Under the pieces are notes generated by a model, which was not told the origin of the DNA, made no database searches, and saw only the letters and a program-made list of their open reading frames with translations. From positions 137,479-201,478 of the forward strand of contig URKY01000001.1 of NCBI GenBank assembly GCA_900548465.1: DNA of 64,000 nucleotides. Direction: 5' to 3'. The stretch is from an uncultured Eubacterium sp. GTDB lineage: Bacteria > Bacillota > Clostridia > Lachnospirales > Lachnospiraceae. Positions 18,419 to 27,781 of this stretch are shown in pieces. Position numbers and translations under genes: made by a program. Each line of letters starts with the position of its first letter. Positions within the stretch are counted from its first letter, which is position 1.

Positions 18419-19159
18419 ATGATGGGAAATAAGGTAGCTATAGTTACAGGTGCTTCAAGAGGAATTGGAGCAGCAGTAGCAAAAAAACTGGCTTCACTAG
18501 GGGCAACTGTAATAGTAAATTATGCATGCTCAAAAGATAAGGCAGATGAAACTGTCAGGGAAATTACACAAAATGGTGGAAAAGCCGTAGCCATGAAGTG
18601 TGATATTTCAGATTTTGAAATGTGTCAGCAGTTTATTAACAACGTACATAACGAATTTGGCTCTGTGGATATTTTAGTTAATAACGCAGGTATTACAAGA
18701 GACGGTATTTGCATGATAATGAAAGAAGAAGATTTTGATGCCGTAATAAACACTAATTTAAAAGGAACTTTTAATTGCATAAGATTTACGTCAAAAATAA
18801 TGATGAAACAAAGATATGGAAAAATTATTAATATGGCTTCAGTATCCGGCGTTTCAGGTAATGCAGGACAGGTAAATTATTCTTCGGCAAAGGCAGGAGT
18901 AATTGGAATGACAAAATCCATTGCAAAGGAACTGGCATCAAGAAATATTAACGTAAATGCAGTAGCTCCAGGATTTATTGAAACAGATATGACCAGAGGA
19001 CTCTCAGACAAGGTAAGAGAAGAAGCAATGGGGCAGATACCTCTTAAAAGATTTGGTAAACCGGAAGAAGTGGCAAATCTTGTGGCATTTCTGGCAGGGA
19101 GTGACAGCGATTATATAACAGGTCAGATATTTAATATAGATGGCGGAATGGTAATGTAG
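18419..19159 (+). CDS. fabG: 3-oxoacyl-ACP reductase
   Basis: This 246-residue short-chain dehydrogenase reduces 3-oxoacyl-ACP with NADPH. The Rossmann motif TGASRGIG is at residues 10-17, NNAG near 88-91, and the catalytic Ser141, Tyr154 and Lys158 lie in the NMASVSG and VNYSSAK segments. PGFIETDM and the C-terminal ITGQIFNIDGGM are typical of FabG. Two adjacent ATGs exist; the first (18419) has GGAGA nine bases upstream. Only five bases separate it from fabD. Confidence 0.96.
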   Translation: MMGNKVAIVTGASRGIGAAVAKKLASLGATVIVNYACSKDKADETVREITQNGGKAVAMKCDISDFEMCQQFINNVHNEFGSVDILVNNAGITRDGICMIMKEEDFDAVINTNLKGTFNCIRFTSKIMMKQRYGKIINMASVSGVSGNAGQVNYSSAKAGVIGMTKSIAKELASRNINVNAVAPGFIETDMTRGLSDKVREEAMGQIPLKRFGKPEEVANLVAFLAGSDSDYITGQIFNIDGGMVM

Positions 19160-19170
19160 TGAGGTGACAT

Positions 19171-20406
19171 ATGAGAAGAGTTGTAGTAACGGGAATGGGT
19201 GCAATTACACCTATAGGAAACAGCATTGATGAATTTTGGAAGAGTATAAAAGAAAATAAAGTTGGAATAGACAATATTACTAAATTTGATACTACAGATT
19301 ATCCGGTTAAACTGGCAGCAGAGGTTAAAGATTTTGTGGCGAAAGACAGAATGGAATTTAAAGCTGCAAAGAGAATGTCAGTATTTTCACAGTATGCAGT
19401 TTGTGCTGCAAAAGAGGCAGTTTGCCAGTCGGGACTTAAACTTAAAGATGAAGATCCTTACCGTGTGGGAGTGAGTATTGGCTCCGGTGTCGGTGGAATG
19501 AAGGATATGGAAGAGGAAAATAAAAAACTATTGGAAAAAGGTCCGGGAAGGGTTAAGCCATTGTTTATTCCTATGATGATAACAAATATGGCGGCAGGTA
19601 ATGTGGCAATTGCCTTTGGGGCTAAGGGTAAGTGCATTAACGTGGTTACTGCCTGTGCAACGGGAACCCATTCTATAGGAGAGGCTTATAGGGCAATTCA
19701 ATGCAGTGATGCAGATGTAATGATTGCAGGAGGAACTGAAAGTTCAATTACCCCACTTAGTGTGGCAGGTTTTACAAGCCTTACGGCACTTACTAAATCT
19801 ACAGATAAGACAAGAGCATCAATACCTTTTGATAAAGACAGAAGTGGTTTTGTAATGGGAGAAGGCGCAGGAATTGTTGTGCTGGAAGAACTGGAACATG
19901 CAAAAAAACGAGGAGCAAATATTCTGGCGGAAGTTGTGGGATACGGAGCAACATGTGACGCATATCATATAACTTCACCTGCTGAAGATGGAAGTGGCGC
20001 CGCAAAGGCAATGGAGTTTGCCATGAATGAGGCAGAAATAACAGGAAAAGATGTAGATTATATTAATGCTCACGGAACAGGAACTCATCATAACGATTTG
20101 TTTGAAACGAGAGCCATAAAACTTGCACTGAAAGAGGCTGCATGGAATGTAAAAATCAATTCCACAAAATCTATGATTGGTCATTTGCTGGGGGCAGCAG
20201 GTGGGGTTGAATTTATAACATGTGTAAAGACCATAAATGACGGTTACATACATCCTACGGTAGGACTTAAAGAACCGGGGAAAGAGTGCGACCTGGATTA
20301 CGTAATGGGGGAAGGTATAGAAAAAGAAGTTAATTATGCACTTAGTAATTCTTTAGGATTTGGAGGGCATAATGCAACATTGGCAATTAAGAAATATGTT
20401 GACTAA
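19171..20406 (+). CDS. fabF: Beta-ketoacyl-ACP synthase II
   Basis: This 411-residue elongating condensing enzyme has the Cys-His-His triad: Cys162 in TACATGTHSIG, His in NAHGTGTHHND and His in MIGHLLGAAGG. The N-terminus RRVVVTGMGAITPIG is typical. No fabB is seen, so this is the elongation synthase of the locus. GTGAGGTGAC before the ATG provides the ribosome site, 11 bases after the fabG stop. Confidence 0.97.
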   Translation: MRRVVVTGMGAITPIGNSIDEFWKSIKENKVGIDNITKFDTTDYPVKLAAEVKDFVAKDRMEFKAAKRMSVFSQYAVCAAKEAVCQSGLKLKDEDPYRVGVSIGSGVGGMKDMEEENKKLLEKGPGRVKPLFIPMMITNMAAGNVAIAFGAKGKCINVVTACATGTHSIGEAYRAIQCSDADVMIAGGTESSITPLSVAGFTSLTALTKSTDKTRASIPFDKDRSGFVMGEGAGIVVLEELEHAKKRGANILAEVVGYGATCDAYHITSPAEDGSGAAKAMEFAMNEAEITGKDVDYINAHGTGTHHNDLFETRAIKLALKEAAWNVKINSTKSMIGHLLGAAGGVEFITCVKTINDGYIHPTVGLKEPGKECDLDYVMGEGIEKEVNYALSNSLGFGGHNATLAIKKYVD

Positions 20407-20419
20407 AAAGGGGTAAAAA

Positions 20420-20887
20420 ATGAATATAAATGATATTAAAACATTAATTAATGAAGTATCATCTTCCAATCTGCATGAATTCAGATATGAGGAAAATGGT
20501 GTAAAGGTACAGCTTTCTAAGGGAGCAATAGAGAGTGGAAATAATAAAAGTATAATCACAGCCACGTCACAACCAAAATCACAGTACCTAGAGTCTGAGA
20601 GTCCGGAGGCAGAAGCTGAAACTAAAAGTGAAAGTCAAAAAGAAGAAGCCCCGGGAAACATTGTAACGGCTCCTCTTGTAGGCACAGTATATTTGGCACC
20701 GGCAGAAAATGAGCCCCCCTTTGTGTCTATAGGAGATAAGGTGGAAAAAGGTCAGCCCCTGGCAATAATTGAGGCCATGAAACTTATGAATGAAATTGAG
20801 TCAAAATATGATGGTGTTGTAAAAGATATTTTAGTAGAAAATGAGTCTCCTGTGGAATTTGGACAGGAAATGTTTGTTATTGAATAG
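20420..20887 (+). CDS. accB: Biotin carboxyl carrier protein of acetyl-CoA carboxylase
   Basis: This 155-residue protein carries CO2 on biotin bound to Lys121 in the EAMKLMNEI motif. The N-terminal helical docking region (about residues 1-45) is followed by a flexible Ser/Glu/Pro-rich linker (about 46-78) and the C-terminal biotinyl beta-hammerhead (about 80-155). It works with AccC and the fused AccDA encoded downstream to make malonyl-CoA. AAGGGG precedes the ATG. Confidence 0.96.
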   Translation: MNINDIKTLINEVSSSNLHEFRYEENGVKVQLSKGAIESGNNKSIITATSQPKSQYLESESPEAEAETKSESQKEEAPGNIVTAPLVGTVYLAPAENEPPFVSIGDKVEKGQPLAIIEAMKLMNEIESKYDGVVKDILVENESPVEFGQEMFVIE

Positions 20888-20896
20888 AGGATAAAA

Positions 20897-21319
20897 ATGT
20901 TAGATATAGAAGAAATAAAGAAAATTATTCCCCACAGACATCCCTTTCTGCTGGTGGACTATATAGAGGATTATGAGCCGGGACAATATGCTATAGGTTA
21001 CAAATGCGTAACCTATAGAGAAGATTTTTTTGCAGGTCATTTTCCGGGAATGCCGGTAATGCCGGGAGTTCTTACTGTTGAGGCTTTGGCACAGGTAGGA
21101 GCTGTGGCTATTTTAAGTACTGAGGAAAATAAAGGAAAGACGGCCTTCTTTGGAGGAATTAATAAGTGCAGATTTAAGGGAAAAGTAGTTCCCGGGGATA
21201 AATTAAAATTGGAAACAAAAATTGTCAGACAAAAAGGACCTATGGGAATTGGCATGGCAACAGCCAGTGTGGATGGAAAGGTAGTTGTCACGGCAGAACT
21301 AACATTTATGGTTGGATAG
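20897..21319 (+). CDS. fabZ: 3-hydroxyacyl-ACP dehydratase
   Basis: This 140-residue hot-dog-fold enzyme dehydrates 3-hydroxyacyl-ACP. The catalytic His48 and Glu62 lie in [12 protein letters not shown] and [19 protein letters not shown] is the usual N-terminal block. Its nine-base spacing from accB and placement between accB and accC are typical of Firmicutes fab operons. No fabA or fabN isomerase is seen here, so the origin of unsaturated fatty acids is not explained by this window. Confidence 0.96.
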   Translation: MLDIEEIKKIIPHRHPFLLVDYIEDYEPGQYAIGYKCVTYREDFFAGHFPGMPVMPGVLTVEALAQVGAVAILSTEENKGKTAFFGGINKCRFKGKVVPGDKLKLETKIVRQKGPMGIGMATASVDGKVVVTAELTFMVG

Positions 21320-21348
21320 TCAGTAGTTAGAGAATTAGAGGTGATTTT

Positions 21349-22707
21349 GTGATACGAAAAATGTTAATTGCAAACCGTGGAGAAATAGCAGTACGAATAA
21401 TAAGAGTGTGCAGGGAAATGGGAATAGAAACTGTTGCGGTATATTCCGTTGCAGACAAAGAGGCATTACATACTCAGCTGGCGGATCAGGCAGTCTGTAT
21501 TGGAGAAACAAAGGCCAGTGAAAGCTATCTGAATATGGAAAGCATAATAAGTGCGGCAATCACAACAGGAGCTGATGCAATTCATCCGGGATTTGGCTTT
21601 TTATCTGAAAATGCCACCTTTGCTAAATTGTGTGAAGCCTGCAATATTACATATGTAGGACCAAATCATCAGGTAATAGAAAAATTGGGAAATAAAGTAG
21701 AAGCCAGATGTACCATGTCCCGGGCAGGAATTCCTGTTATTCCCGGAAATGATGAAGGAATAACAGATTTGTCAGTAGGAAAAGAAATAGCAGAAAAAGT
21801 AGGATATCCCATAATAATAAAGGCTGCTCTTGGTGGCGGTGGAAAAGGTATGAGAGTAGCATATAATTCAGAGGAGTTTGAATGTGCATTTAGGGCTGCT
21901 CAAAAAGAAACCGAAATGGCCTTTGGCGATAACACTATGTATATTGAACATTTTGTGGAACATCCCAGACATATTGAGTTTCAGATTCTGGCAGACAAAT
22001 ACGGTAATGTGGTGCACCTTGGAGAAAGAGACTGTTCCCTACAGAGAAATCACCAAAAAATTTTGGAGGAAGCCCCATCAGAGGCTCTTTCCGATAAACT
22101 TAGAAAAGAGATGGGGGAGATGGCTGTGAGAGCTGCAAAGGCAGCCGGATATGAAAATGCAGGTACTATTGAATTTCTTCTGGAAAAAACGGGAAAGTAT
22201 TACTTTATGGAAATGAATACAAGAATTCAGGTTGAACACCCGATTACGGAAAACATTACAGGCATTGATATTGTAAAAGAACAGATAAAAATAGCTGAAG
22301 GGCAGAAACTGCCTTTTGCTCAAAATGATATTGAGATAAAAGGGCATTCCATAGAATGTCGTATTAATGCAGAAAATCCAAACGAAAATTTCAGACCATG
22401 CCCGGGAGTAATAAATGAATTGCATTTTCCGGGAGGTAATGGAGTAAGAGTAGATTCTGCAATCTTTACGGGGTATGAAGTGACACCTTACTATGATTCA
22501 ATGTTGGCAAAGCTCATTGTTTATGCAGATAACAGACAGGAAGCCATAGCAAAAATGAGAAGCGCTCTTGGAGAAGTGGTTATAGAAGGAATTGATACAA
22601 ACATTGACTATGAATATGACCTTATAAATGACGAAAATTTCCAAAAAGGAAATTTTGATGTGGATTTTATTGAACAGTTTAATAAAAATAGGAGAGCTGT
22701 AAGTTGA
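21349..22707 (+). CDS. accC: Biotin carboxylase subunit of acetyl-CoA carboxylase
   Basis: This 452-residue ATP-grasp enzyme carboxylates biotin on AccB using bicarbonate and ATP. It shows MLIANRGEIAVRIIR, the glycine-rich loop KAALGGGGKGMR, the RDCSLQRNHQK segment and the MNTRIQVEHP active-site block. The start is GTG at 21349 with GAGGTG upstream. The stop overlaps the TTG start of accDA by four bases, so translation of the two is likely coupled. Confidence 0.97.
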   Translation: MIRKMLIANRGEIAVRIIRVCREMGIETVAVYSVADKEALHTQLADQAVCIGETKASESYLNMESIISAAITTGADAIHPGFGFLSENATFAKLCEACNITYVGPNHQVIEKLGNKVEARCTMSRAGIPVIPGNDEGITDLSVGKEIAEKVGYPIIIKAALGGGGKGMRVAYNSEEFECAFRAAQKETEMAFGDNTMYIEHFVEHPRHIEFQILADKYGNVVHLGERDCSLQRNHQKILEEAPSEALSDKLRKEMGEMAVRAAKAAGYENAGTIEFLLEKTGKYYFMEMNTRIQVEHPITENITGIDIVKEQIKIAEGQKLPFAQNDIEIKGHSIECRINAENPNENFRPCPGVINELHFPGGNGVRVDSAIFTGYEVTPYYDSMLAKLIVYADNRQEAIAKMRSALGEVVIEGIDTNIDYEYDLINDENFQKGNFDVDFIEQFNKNRRAVS

Positions 22708-24389
22708 GACTAAAAACCAAAATAAAAAAACAGAAAAATGGATATGTTACTATAAAAATCCCAAAGCCGGATGTGCCTAAAGGGCTTTTTAGAAAATGCA
22801 AAAAGTGCGGGCAGATGGTACTTTCTGAAGAGGTGAGAAATCAGGGATACATATGCTCTAAATGTGGCGGGTATTTCAGAATTCACGCAAAAAGAAGAAT
22901 AAAAATGATAGGGGATGTGGGAACTTTTATACCTTGGTTTGAAGGAATGGAACTAAGTAATCCTCTTAAAGATGAAGAATACGAAAAAAAAGTAAAAGAA
23001 ATTAAGGAAAAGACAGGTCTTGATGAAGCTGTTATTACCGGAAAAGTTATGATAAATGGAAATCCTGCTGTGCTTATAGTTATGGACGGCAGATTTTTAA
23101 TGGCAAGTATGGGAGAAATTGTAGGAGAAAAAATAACCCGAAGTATAGAGAGGGCAACAAAAGAAAATCTGCCGGTAGTAATTTTTGCCTGTTCGGGAGG
23201 CGCCAGAATGCAGGAAGGCATTATATCTCTAATGCAAATGGCAAAAACTTCAGCGGCTCTTAAACGTCACAGTGACAGTGGAAATCTGTATATATCCGTT
23301 CTTACAGATCCAACCACAGGGGGAGTTACAGCCAGTTTTGCAATGCTTGGAGACATTATAATGGCAGAACCGGATGCTTTGATAGGATTTGCAGGACCTA
23401 GGGTAATTGAACAGACAATAGGACAGAAGTTGCCTAAAGGATTCCAAAAGTCAGAGTTTTTATTGGAGCATGGATTTATTGACATGATTGTTCCAAGACA
23501 GGAATTAAAAGAAAGGATCTCTCAGGTAATTGAGCTCCATTACAGAAAAAATATTGAGAAAGAAAATAATATTCATAATAATGTTGTTCCTATGACAAAG
23601 AATAATAACCTTACACCATGGCAGAAAGTGAAAATATCAAGAGACAACAAGCGTCCAAGTGGAATTGATTATATTGAAAAAATTTTTGACGGGTTTGTAG
23701 AATGTCATGGTGACAGATATTTTGGCGATGACACTGCTATAGTAGGAGGAATTTCTAAAATCAACGGAAGGGCTGTTACAGTAATTGCCCAGACAAAGGG
23801 ACATGACACAAGAGAAAATATAAAAAGAAATTTTGGAATGCCATCTCCGGAAGGTTACAGAAAGGCCCTGAGACTAATGCACCAGGCGGAAAAATTCCAC
23901 AGACCAATTATATGTTTTGTGGATACACCGGGAGCATTTTGTGGCATCGGGGCGGAAGAAAGAGGTCAGGGTGAAGCAATTGCAAGAAATCTGTATGAAA
24001 TGTCATCTCTTTCAGTTCCTATACTTTCAATATTTATTGGAGAAGGTGGAAGTGGTGGCGCATTGGCTTTGGCTGTGGCTAACGAAGTATGGATGTTGGA
24101 AAATGCTGTTTATTCAATATTATCGCCTGAAGGATATGCGAGCATTCTTTGGAAAGACGGGAAAAAAGCGGATAAAGCAGCTAGTGTCATGAAAATGACG
24201 GCAGAGGATTTAAAGCAGTTGGAGGTTATTGAAAAAATATTTCCGGAACCAAAAGACTTTACTGTTGAAAACATGGATTTGACGGCACAGAGTCTGAAAA
24301 GTGAAATTAATTCATTTCTTACGGCAAAATCAGAAATGACTGGGCAGGAAATTATTAATGAGAGATATGACAGGTTTAGGAGACTCTAA
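22704..24389 (+). CDS. accDA: Fused acetyl-CoA carboxylase carboxyltransferase, beta plus alpha
   Basis: This 561-residue protein joins the two carboxyltransferase subunits that are separate in many bacteria. Residues 1-285 are AccD-like, with a zinc ribbon of Cys32, Cys35, Cys51 and Cys54 and the GGARMQEG and TTGGVTASFAMLGD blocks. A short Asn-rich linker (about 286-300) leads to an AccA-like half with the VECHGDR, KGHDTRENI, FVDTPGAFCG and GEGGSGGALAL motifs. The start is TTG at 22704 with GGAGAG seven bases upstream, overlapping accC. There is no frameshift; the fusion is one continuous frame. It closes the ten-gene fab operon. Confidence 0.95.
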   Translation: MRLKTKIKKQKNGYVTIKIPKPDVPKGLFRKCKKCGQMVLSEEVRNQGYICSKCGGYFRIHAKRRIKMIGDVGTFIPWFEGMELSNPLKDEEYEKKVKEIKEKTGLDEAVITGKVMINGNPAVLIVMDGRFLMASMGEIVGEKITRSIERATKENLPVVIFACSGGARMQEGIISLMQMAKTSAALKRHSDSGNLYISVLTDPTTGGVTASFAMLGDIIMAEPDALIGFAGPRVIEQTIGQKLPKGFQKSEFLLEHGFIDMIVPRQELKERISQVIELHYRKNIEKENNIHNNVVPMTKNNNLTPWQKVKISRDNKRPSGIDYIEKIFDGFVECHGDRYFGDDTAIVGGISKINGRAVTVIAQTKGHDTRENIKRNFGMPSPEGYRKALRLMHQAEKFHRPIICFVDTPGAFCGIGAEERGQGEAIARNLYEMSSLSVPILSIFIGEGGSGGALALAVANEVWMLENAVYSILSPEGYASILWKDGKKADKAASVMKMTAEDLKQLEVIEKIFPEPKDFTVENMDLTAQSLKSEINSFLTAKSEMTGQEIINERYDRFRRL

Positions 24390-24397
24390 AAATCAGA

Positions 24398-24430
24398 CAC
24401 TTTTACTATTATGTAAAAAAGTGGTAGAAT
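24398..24430 (+). promoter_or_regulatory. Promoter and inverted repeat before the TetR gene
   Basis: TTTACT (24402-24407), a 17-base spacer and TAGAAT (24425-24430) form a possible promoter. The imperfect inverted repeat CACTTTTAC (24398-24406) with GTAAAAAAGTG (24413-24423) overlaps the -35 and spacer and could be a TetR autorepression site. No clear terminator separates it from accDA. Confidence 0.5.
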
Positions 24431-24469
24431 ATTGTCTTGAAAATAATTTGCTGATTAAGGAGTCGTGAG

Positions 24470-25036
24470 ATGGAAAATATAGAAAAGGTTGATAAGAGAA
24501 TAAGACGAACTAAAAAAATTCTTACAGAGGCTTTAATTGATATTTTGAAAGAAAAAAATGTGGAGGACATAACTGTAAGCGAATTGGCAAAAAGGGCAGA
24601 TGTTACAAGGACTACTTTTTACCAGTATTACAGAGATCCTGTAGATATGCTTGAACAACTGCAGTATGAAACTACGCAGGATATTCAGAAAATTGTCGAA
24701 AGGACAGAGGGTGGAAATGCAGAAGGATTTTTTAGAGGGGTATTCAACTATTTTTATGAAGATAAATTAAAAGCACAGATTCTTTGCTTTGGAGTCAATA
24801 ACAGAACCGGATATGAAAAAATGGGCTACTATATCCATGACAAATATATGCTTAGATGGAAAGACAAATTTATGGATAAATCTCTGAAGCAGTTTGAATA
24901 TTACAGATATTATATTGTTTTTGGTTGTACAGCCGTTGTGGAAAACTGGGTTCGTGGTGGCATGAAGGAAAGTCCTGAGGACATGGCAACTATAGCAAAG
25001 AGCTTCCTACCGGGAGAGAAAATATACTTAAAATAA
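24470..25036 (+). CDS. TetR-family transcriptional regulator
   Basis: This 188-residue regulator has an N-terminal TetR DNA-binding domain: a helix starting RRTKKILTEALIDILKEK, the turn ITVSELAKRADVTRTTFYQYY and the following helix. The C-terminal half resembles the TetR_C_8 (DhaS-like) ligand domain. AAGGAG precedes the ATG by seven bases. It lies 80 bases after accDA and upstream of iorAB on the same strand, so it could control either the fab operon, itself or iorAB. The overlapping inverted repeat at 24398-24423 favours autoregulation. The ligand is unknown. Confidence 0.85.
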   Translation: MENIEKVDKRIRRTKKILTEALIDILKEKNVEDITVSELAKRADVTRTTFYQYYRDPVDMLEQLQYETTQDIQKIVERTEGGNAEGFFRGVFNYFYEDKLKAQILCFGVNNRTGYEKMGYYIHDKYMLRWKDKFMDKSLKQFEYYRYYIVFGCTAVVENWVRGGMKESPEDMATIAKSFLPGEKIYLK

Positions 25037-25043
25037 GGGTTTG

Positions 25044-25072
25044 TTGACTTATAAACAGTGATAAATTATAAT
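25044..25072 (+). promoter_or_regulatory. Sigma-A promoter of iorAB
   Basis: TTGACT (25044-25049), a 17-base spacer and TATAAT (25067-25072), near consensus, just after the TetR gene. Confidence 0.82.
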
Positions 25073-25121
25073 ATAGTGAAGTAAAAAAATGTCTATTTTT
25101 AAAGAGAGGTAGGAAGAAAAA

Positions 25122-26867
25122 TTGAGCAAAAAGACAATTATGTTAGGCAATGAAGCTATTGCAAGAGGTGCCTATGAAGCAGGAGTGAAAGTTACATCCG
25201 CTTACCCAGGAACTCCAAGTACGGAAATTAGTGAAAATATAGTAAAATATGACGGAGTTTATGCAGAATGGGCGCCAAACGAAAAAGTAGCGGCAGAAGT
25301 TGCAATTGGTGCATCAATGGCAGGATGCCGTTCAATGTGCATGATGAAAATGGTAGGTCTTAATGTGGCAGCTGACCCATTGTATTCCGGAGCATATATC
25401 GGAGTAAATGGTGGTATGGTTGTAGTTGTTGCAGATGACCCGGGAATATATAGTTCACAGAATGAACAGGATACAAGAATGGTTGGCCGTGCGGCAATGA
25501 TTCCTGTTATTGAACCGTCAGACAGTGAAGAAGCAAGAGTATTTACTAAGAGAGCTTACGAATTGTCAGAACAGTATGATACACCTATTATACTTAGAAC
25601 AACAACAAGACTTGCTCACTCTCAGGGATTGGTTAATCTTGAAGACAGAGTAGAAGTTGATGATAAGCCATATGAAAGAAATATAGCTAAGAACGTTATG
25701 ATGCCGGCTAACGCAATTAAGCGTCACGTTCATGTAGAAGAGCGTATGAACAAAATGGCAGAGGACGCAAGCAACCTTGACATTAACAAGGTTGAATATA
25801 ATGATACAGGTATTGGTATTATTACAAGCGGAATCCCTTATCAGTATGTTAAGGAAGTTTTACCTAATGCTTCAGTTCTTAAATTAGGATTGGTTCATCC
25901 GATTGCAAAGGGACTTATAAAGGAATTTGCAAGTAAAGTAGACAGACTTGTAATTGTTGAGGAACTTGAACCTGTTATTGAAGAGCAGGTTAAGGCAATG
26001 GGAATTAAATGTGAAGGAAAGAATTTATTTACAATTCAGGGTGAATACAGTGCTAACATGTTAAGAGAAAAACTTCTCGGCGAAAAAGTAGAAGTTGAAG
26101 AGGCTGCTAAAGCACCTGCAAGACCTCCAATTCTTTGTCCGGGATGCCCTCACAGAAGTACATATTCAGTTCTTAAGAAGTTAAGAATTCATGCAGCAGG
26201 TGACATTGGATGTTATACACTTGGTGCCGTTAATCCATTGGCAGTAGTTGATACGACACTTTGCATGGGTTCAAGTATCTCTACACTTCACGGTATGGAA
26301 AAAGCAAAAGGAAAAGATTATATCAAAAACTGGGTGGCCGTAATTGGTGATTCTACATTCCTTCACACAGGTGTAAATTCACTTATGAATATGGTTTATA
26401 ACAAGGCTACAGGAACAGTTATTATATTAGATAACTCTACAACAGGTATGACAGGTCATCAGGATCATCCTGCAACAGGAAAGACTCTTGACGGAGAACC
26501 TGCTTATGCAGTAGATTTAGTTGATTTGTGTCATGCATTAGGTGTTAAACATGTAGAAGTTGTTGATGCATTTGATGTAGACAGACTTACAAAGGTTGTT
26601 AAAGAAGAAGTGGCAAGAGATGAAGTTTCAGTAATCATTTCACAGTCACCATGTGCTCTTCTTAAATCATTTGTTCCAAAGGGCAAATGTTATACAGTTC
26701 CTGAAAAATGTGTTAAGTGCGGACAGTGTCTTGTACCGGGATGTCCTGCAATGACAAAGAACGAAGACGGAACAGTTGCAATTGACGCAACAATGTGTAA
26801 CGGTTGTGGACTTTGCATGAGCAATTGTAAATTTGGCGCAATAGAATTAAAGAAGAGAGGAGAATAG
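25122..26867 (+). CDS. iorA: Indolepyruvate:ferredoxin oxidoreductase, alpha subunit
   Basis: This 581-residue thiamine-diphosphate enzyme oxidatively decarboxylates aryl-pyruvates (from Trp, Phe and Tyr) to aryl-acetyl-CoA, reducing ferredoxin. The N-terminal pyrimidine-binding region begins LGNEAIARGAYEAGVKV. CPGCPHRSTYSVLK and the GDSTFLHTG...ILDNSTTGMTG segment bind TPP. The C-terminus has two 4Fe-4S motifs, CVKCGQCLVPGCP and CNGCGLCMSNC. The start is TTG at 25122 with AGAGGTAGGAAG upstream. It is two bases from iorB. The strong promoter and iorAB pairing are typical of amino-acid-fermenting Clostridia; the exact 2-oxo acid range is inferred. Confidence 0.95.
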   Translation: MSKKTIMLGNEAIARGAYEAGVKVTSAYPGTPSTEISENIVKYDGVYAEWAPNEKVAAEVAIGASMAGCRSMCMMKMVGLNVAADPLYSGAYIGVNGGMVVVVADDPGIYSSQNEQDTRMVGRAAMIPVIEPSDSEEARVFTKRAYELSEQYDTPIILRTTTRLAHSQGLVNLEDRVEVDDKPYERNIAKNVMMPANAIKRHVHVEERMNKMAEDASNLDINKVEYNDTGIGIITSGIPYQYVKEVLPNASVLKLGLVHPIAKGLIKEFASKVDRLVIVEELEPVIEEQVKAMGIKCEGKNLFTIQGEYSANMLREKLLGEKVEVEEAAKAPARPPILCPGCPHRSTYSVLKKLRIHAAGDIGCYTLGAVNPLAVVDTTLCMGSSISTLHGMEKAKGKDYIKNWVAVIGDSTFLHTGVNSLMNMVYNKATGTVIILDNSTTGMTGHQDHPATGKTLDGEPAYAVDLVDLCHALGVKHVEVVDAFDVDRLTKVVKEEVARDEVSVIISQSPCALLKSFVPKGKCYTVPEKCVKCGQCLVPGCPAMTKNEDGTVAIDATMCNGCGLCMSNCKFGAIELKKRGE

Positions 26868-26869
26868 TC

Positions 26870-27445
26870 ATGGCAGATACAAAGAATATTATGATAGTAG
26901 GTGTTGGCGGACAGGGAACTCTCCTTACAAGTAGAATTTTAGGTGGTATTACTGTCGCAGCAGGATATGATGTAAAGTTATCAGAAGTACACGGTATGGC
27001 ACAGCGTGGCGGTAGCGTAGTTACCTATGTAAGATACGGAAAAGAGGTAGCAGAACCTATTGTTGAAGAAGGTCAGGCAGATGTGCTTATTGCATTTGAA
27101 AGATTGGAAGCTTTAAGATATGCACATTTTCTCAAAAAAGATGGTGTTATTATTGTAAATGACCAGAGAATTGATCCAATGCCTGTTGTTACCGGAGTAG
27201 CAAAATATCCTGAAAACATAATTGAAGAACTTTCAAAAGAACATAAAGTTATATCAATTGATGCTCAGGAAGAAGCACTTAAAATGGGAAATTCAAGAGT
27301 ATTCAACGTTATTATTCTTGGAGTTGCTGCCAAGCACATGGATTTCCCTAAAGAACAGTGGATTGAAGTAGTAAAAAATACTGTTCCACCAAAAACAGTG
27401 GATATTAACGTAGCAGCTTTCGAAAGAGGTTACGAAATCGCATAA
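26870..27445 (+). CDS. iorB: Indolepyruvate:ferredoxin oxidoreductase, beta subunit
   Basis: This 191-residue gamma/beta-type subunit completes the IorAB complex. It has the family N-terminus IMIVGVGGQGTLLTSRIL, the SEVHGMAQRGGSVVTYVRYG block and the LEALRYAHFLKKDGVII segment. It begins two bases after iorA with GAGAGGAG overlapping the iorA end. Its stop codon is followed within nine bases by a 300-base hairpin element that may end or stabilise the transcript. Confidence 0.95.
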   Translation: MADTKNIMIVGVGGQGTLLTSRILGGITVAAGYDVKLSEVHGMAQRGGSVVTYVRYGKEVAEPIVEEGQADVLIAFERLEALRYAHFLKKDGVIIVNDQRIDPMPVVTGVAKYPENIIEELSKEHKVISIDAQEEALKMGNSRVFNVIILGVAAKHMDFPKEQWIEVVKNTVPPKTVDINVAAFERGYEIA

Positions 27446-27453
27446 TATACTTT

Positions 27454-27760
27454 GGGCAGAAGGTTTTCGGAGAAATACCCGATATAATTTTTTGAACAAA
27501 GTGAAAGAAATATAAATACTAAAAGGGTGATTTGCCAAAAATGTCACATTTCTACCTTTGCTGCGCCGCATATTAACAATTGCTCCCGCAAACTCAGCCA
27601 CTTCGTGGCTTCAGACAATGCTCCGCAATTGTAGCTATGCTCGCAAAGCTAACGAAATGTTTCCAATCTTTTTGCAAATCACCCTTTTAGTATTTATATT
27701 TCCATTCCCTTTGCATAAAAAAATTATATCCGGGTATTTTTCTAATAAAACCTTCTGCTC
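27454..27760. repeat. Long imperfect hairpin element (MITE-like or structured RNA)
   Basis: This non-coding stretch of about 306 bases folds on itself almost end to end. The arms at 27456-27540 and 27669-27758 are inverted copies, including a perfect 29-base match (27507-27535 with 27674-27702). Smaller nested inverted repeats follow: ACATTTC/GAAATGT, ACAATTGC/GCAATTGT and the tip AGCCAC-TTC-GTGGCT (27596-27610). No transposase or gene lies inside. It sits between iorB and the next promoter and fills most of a 400-base gap. Confidence 0.8.
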
Positions 27761-27781
27761 TAAATATGGGTTGTGGAATGG

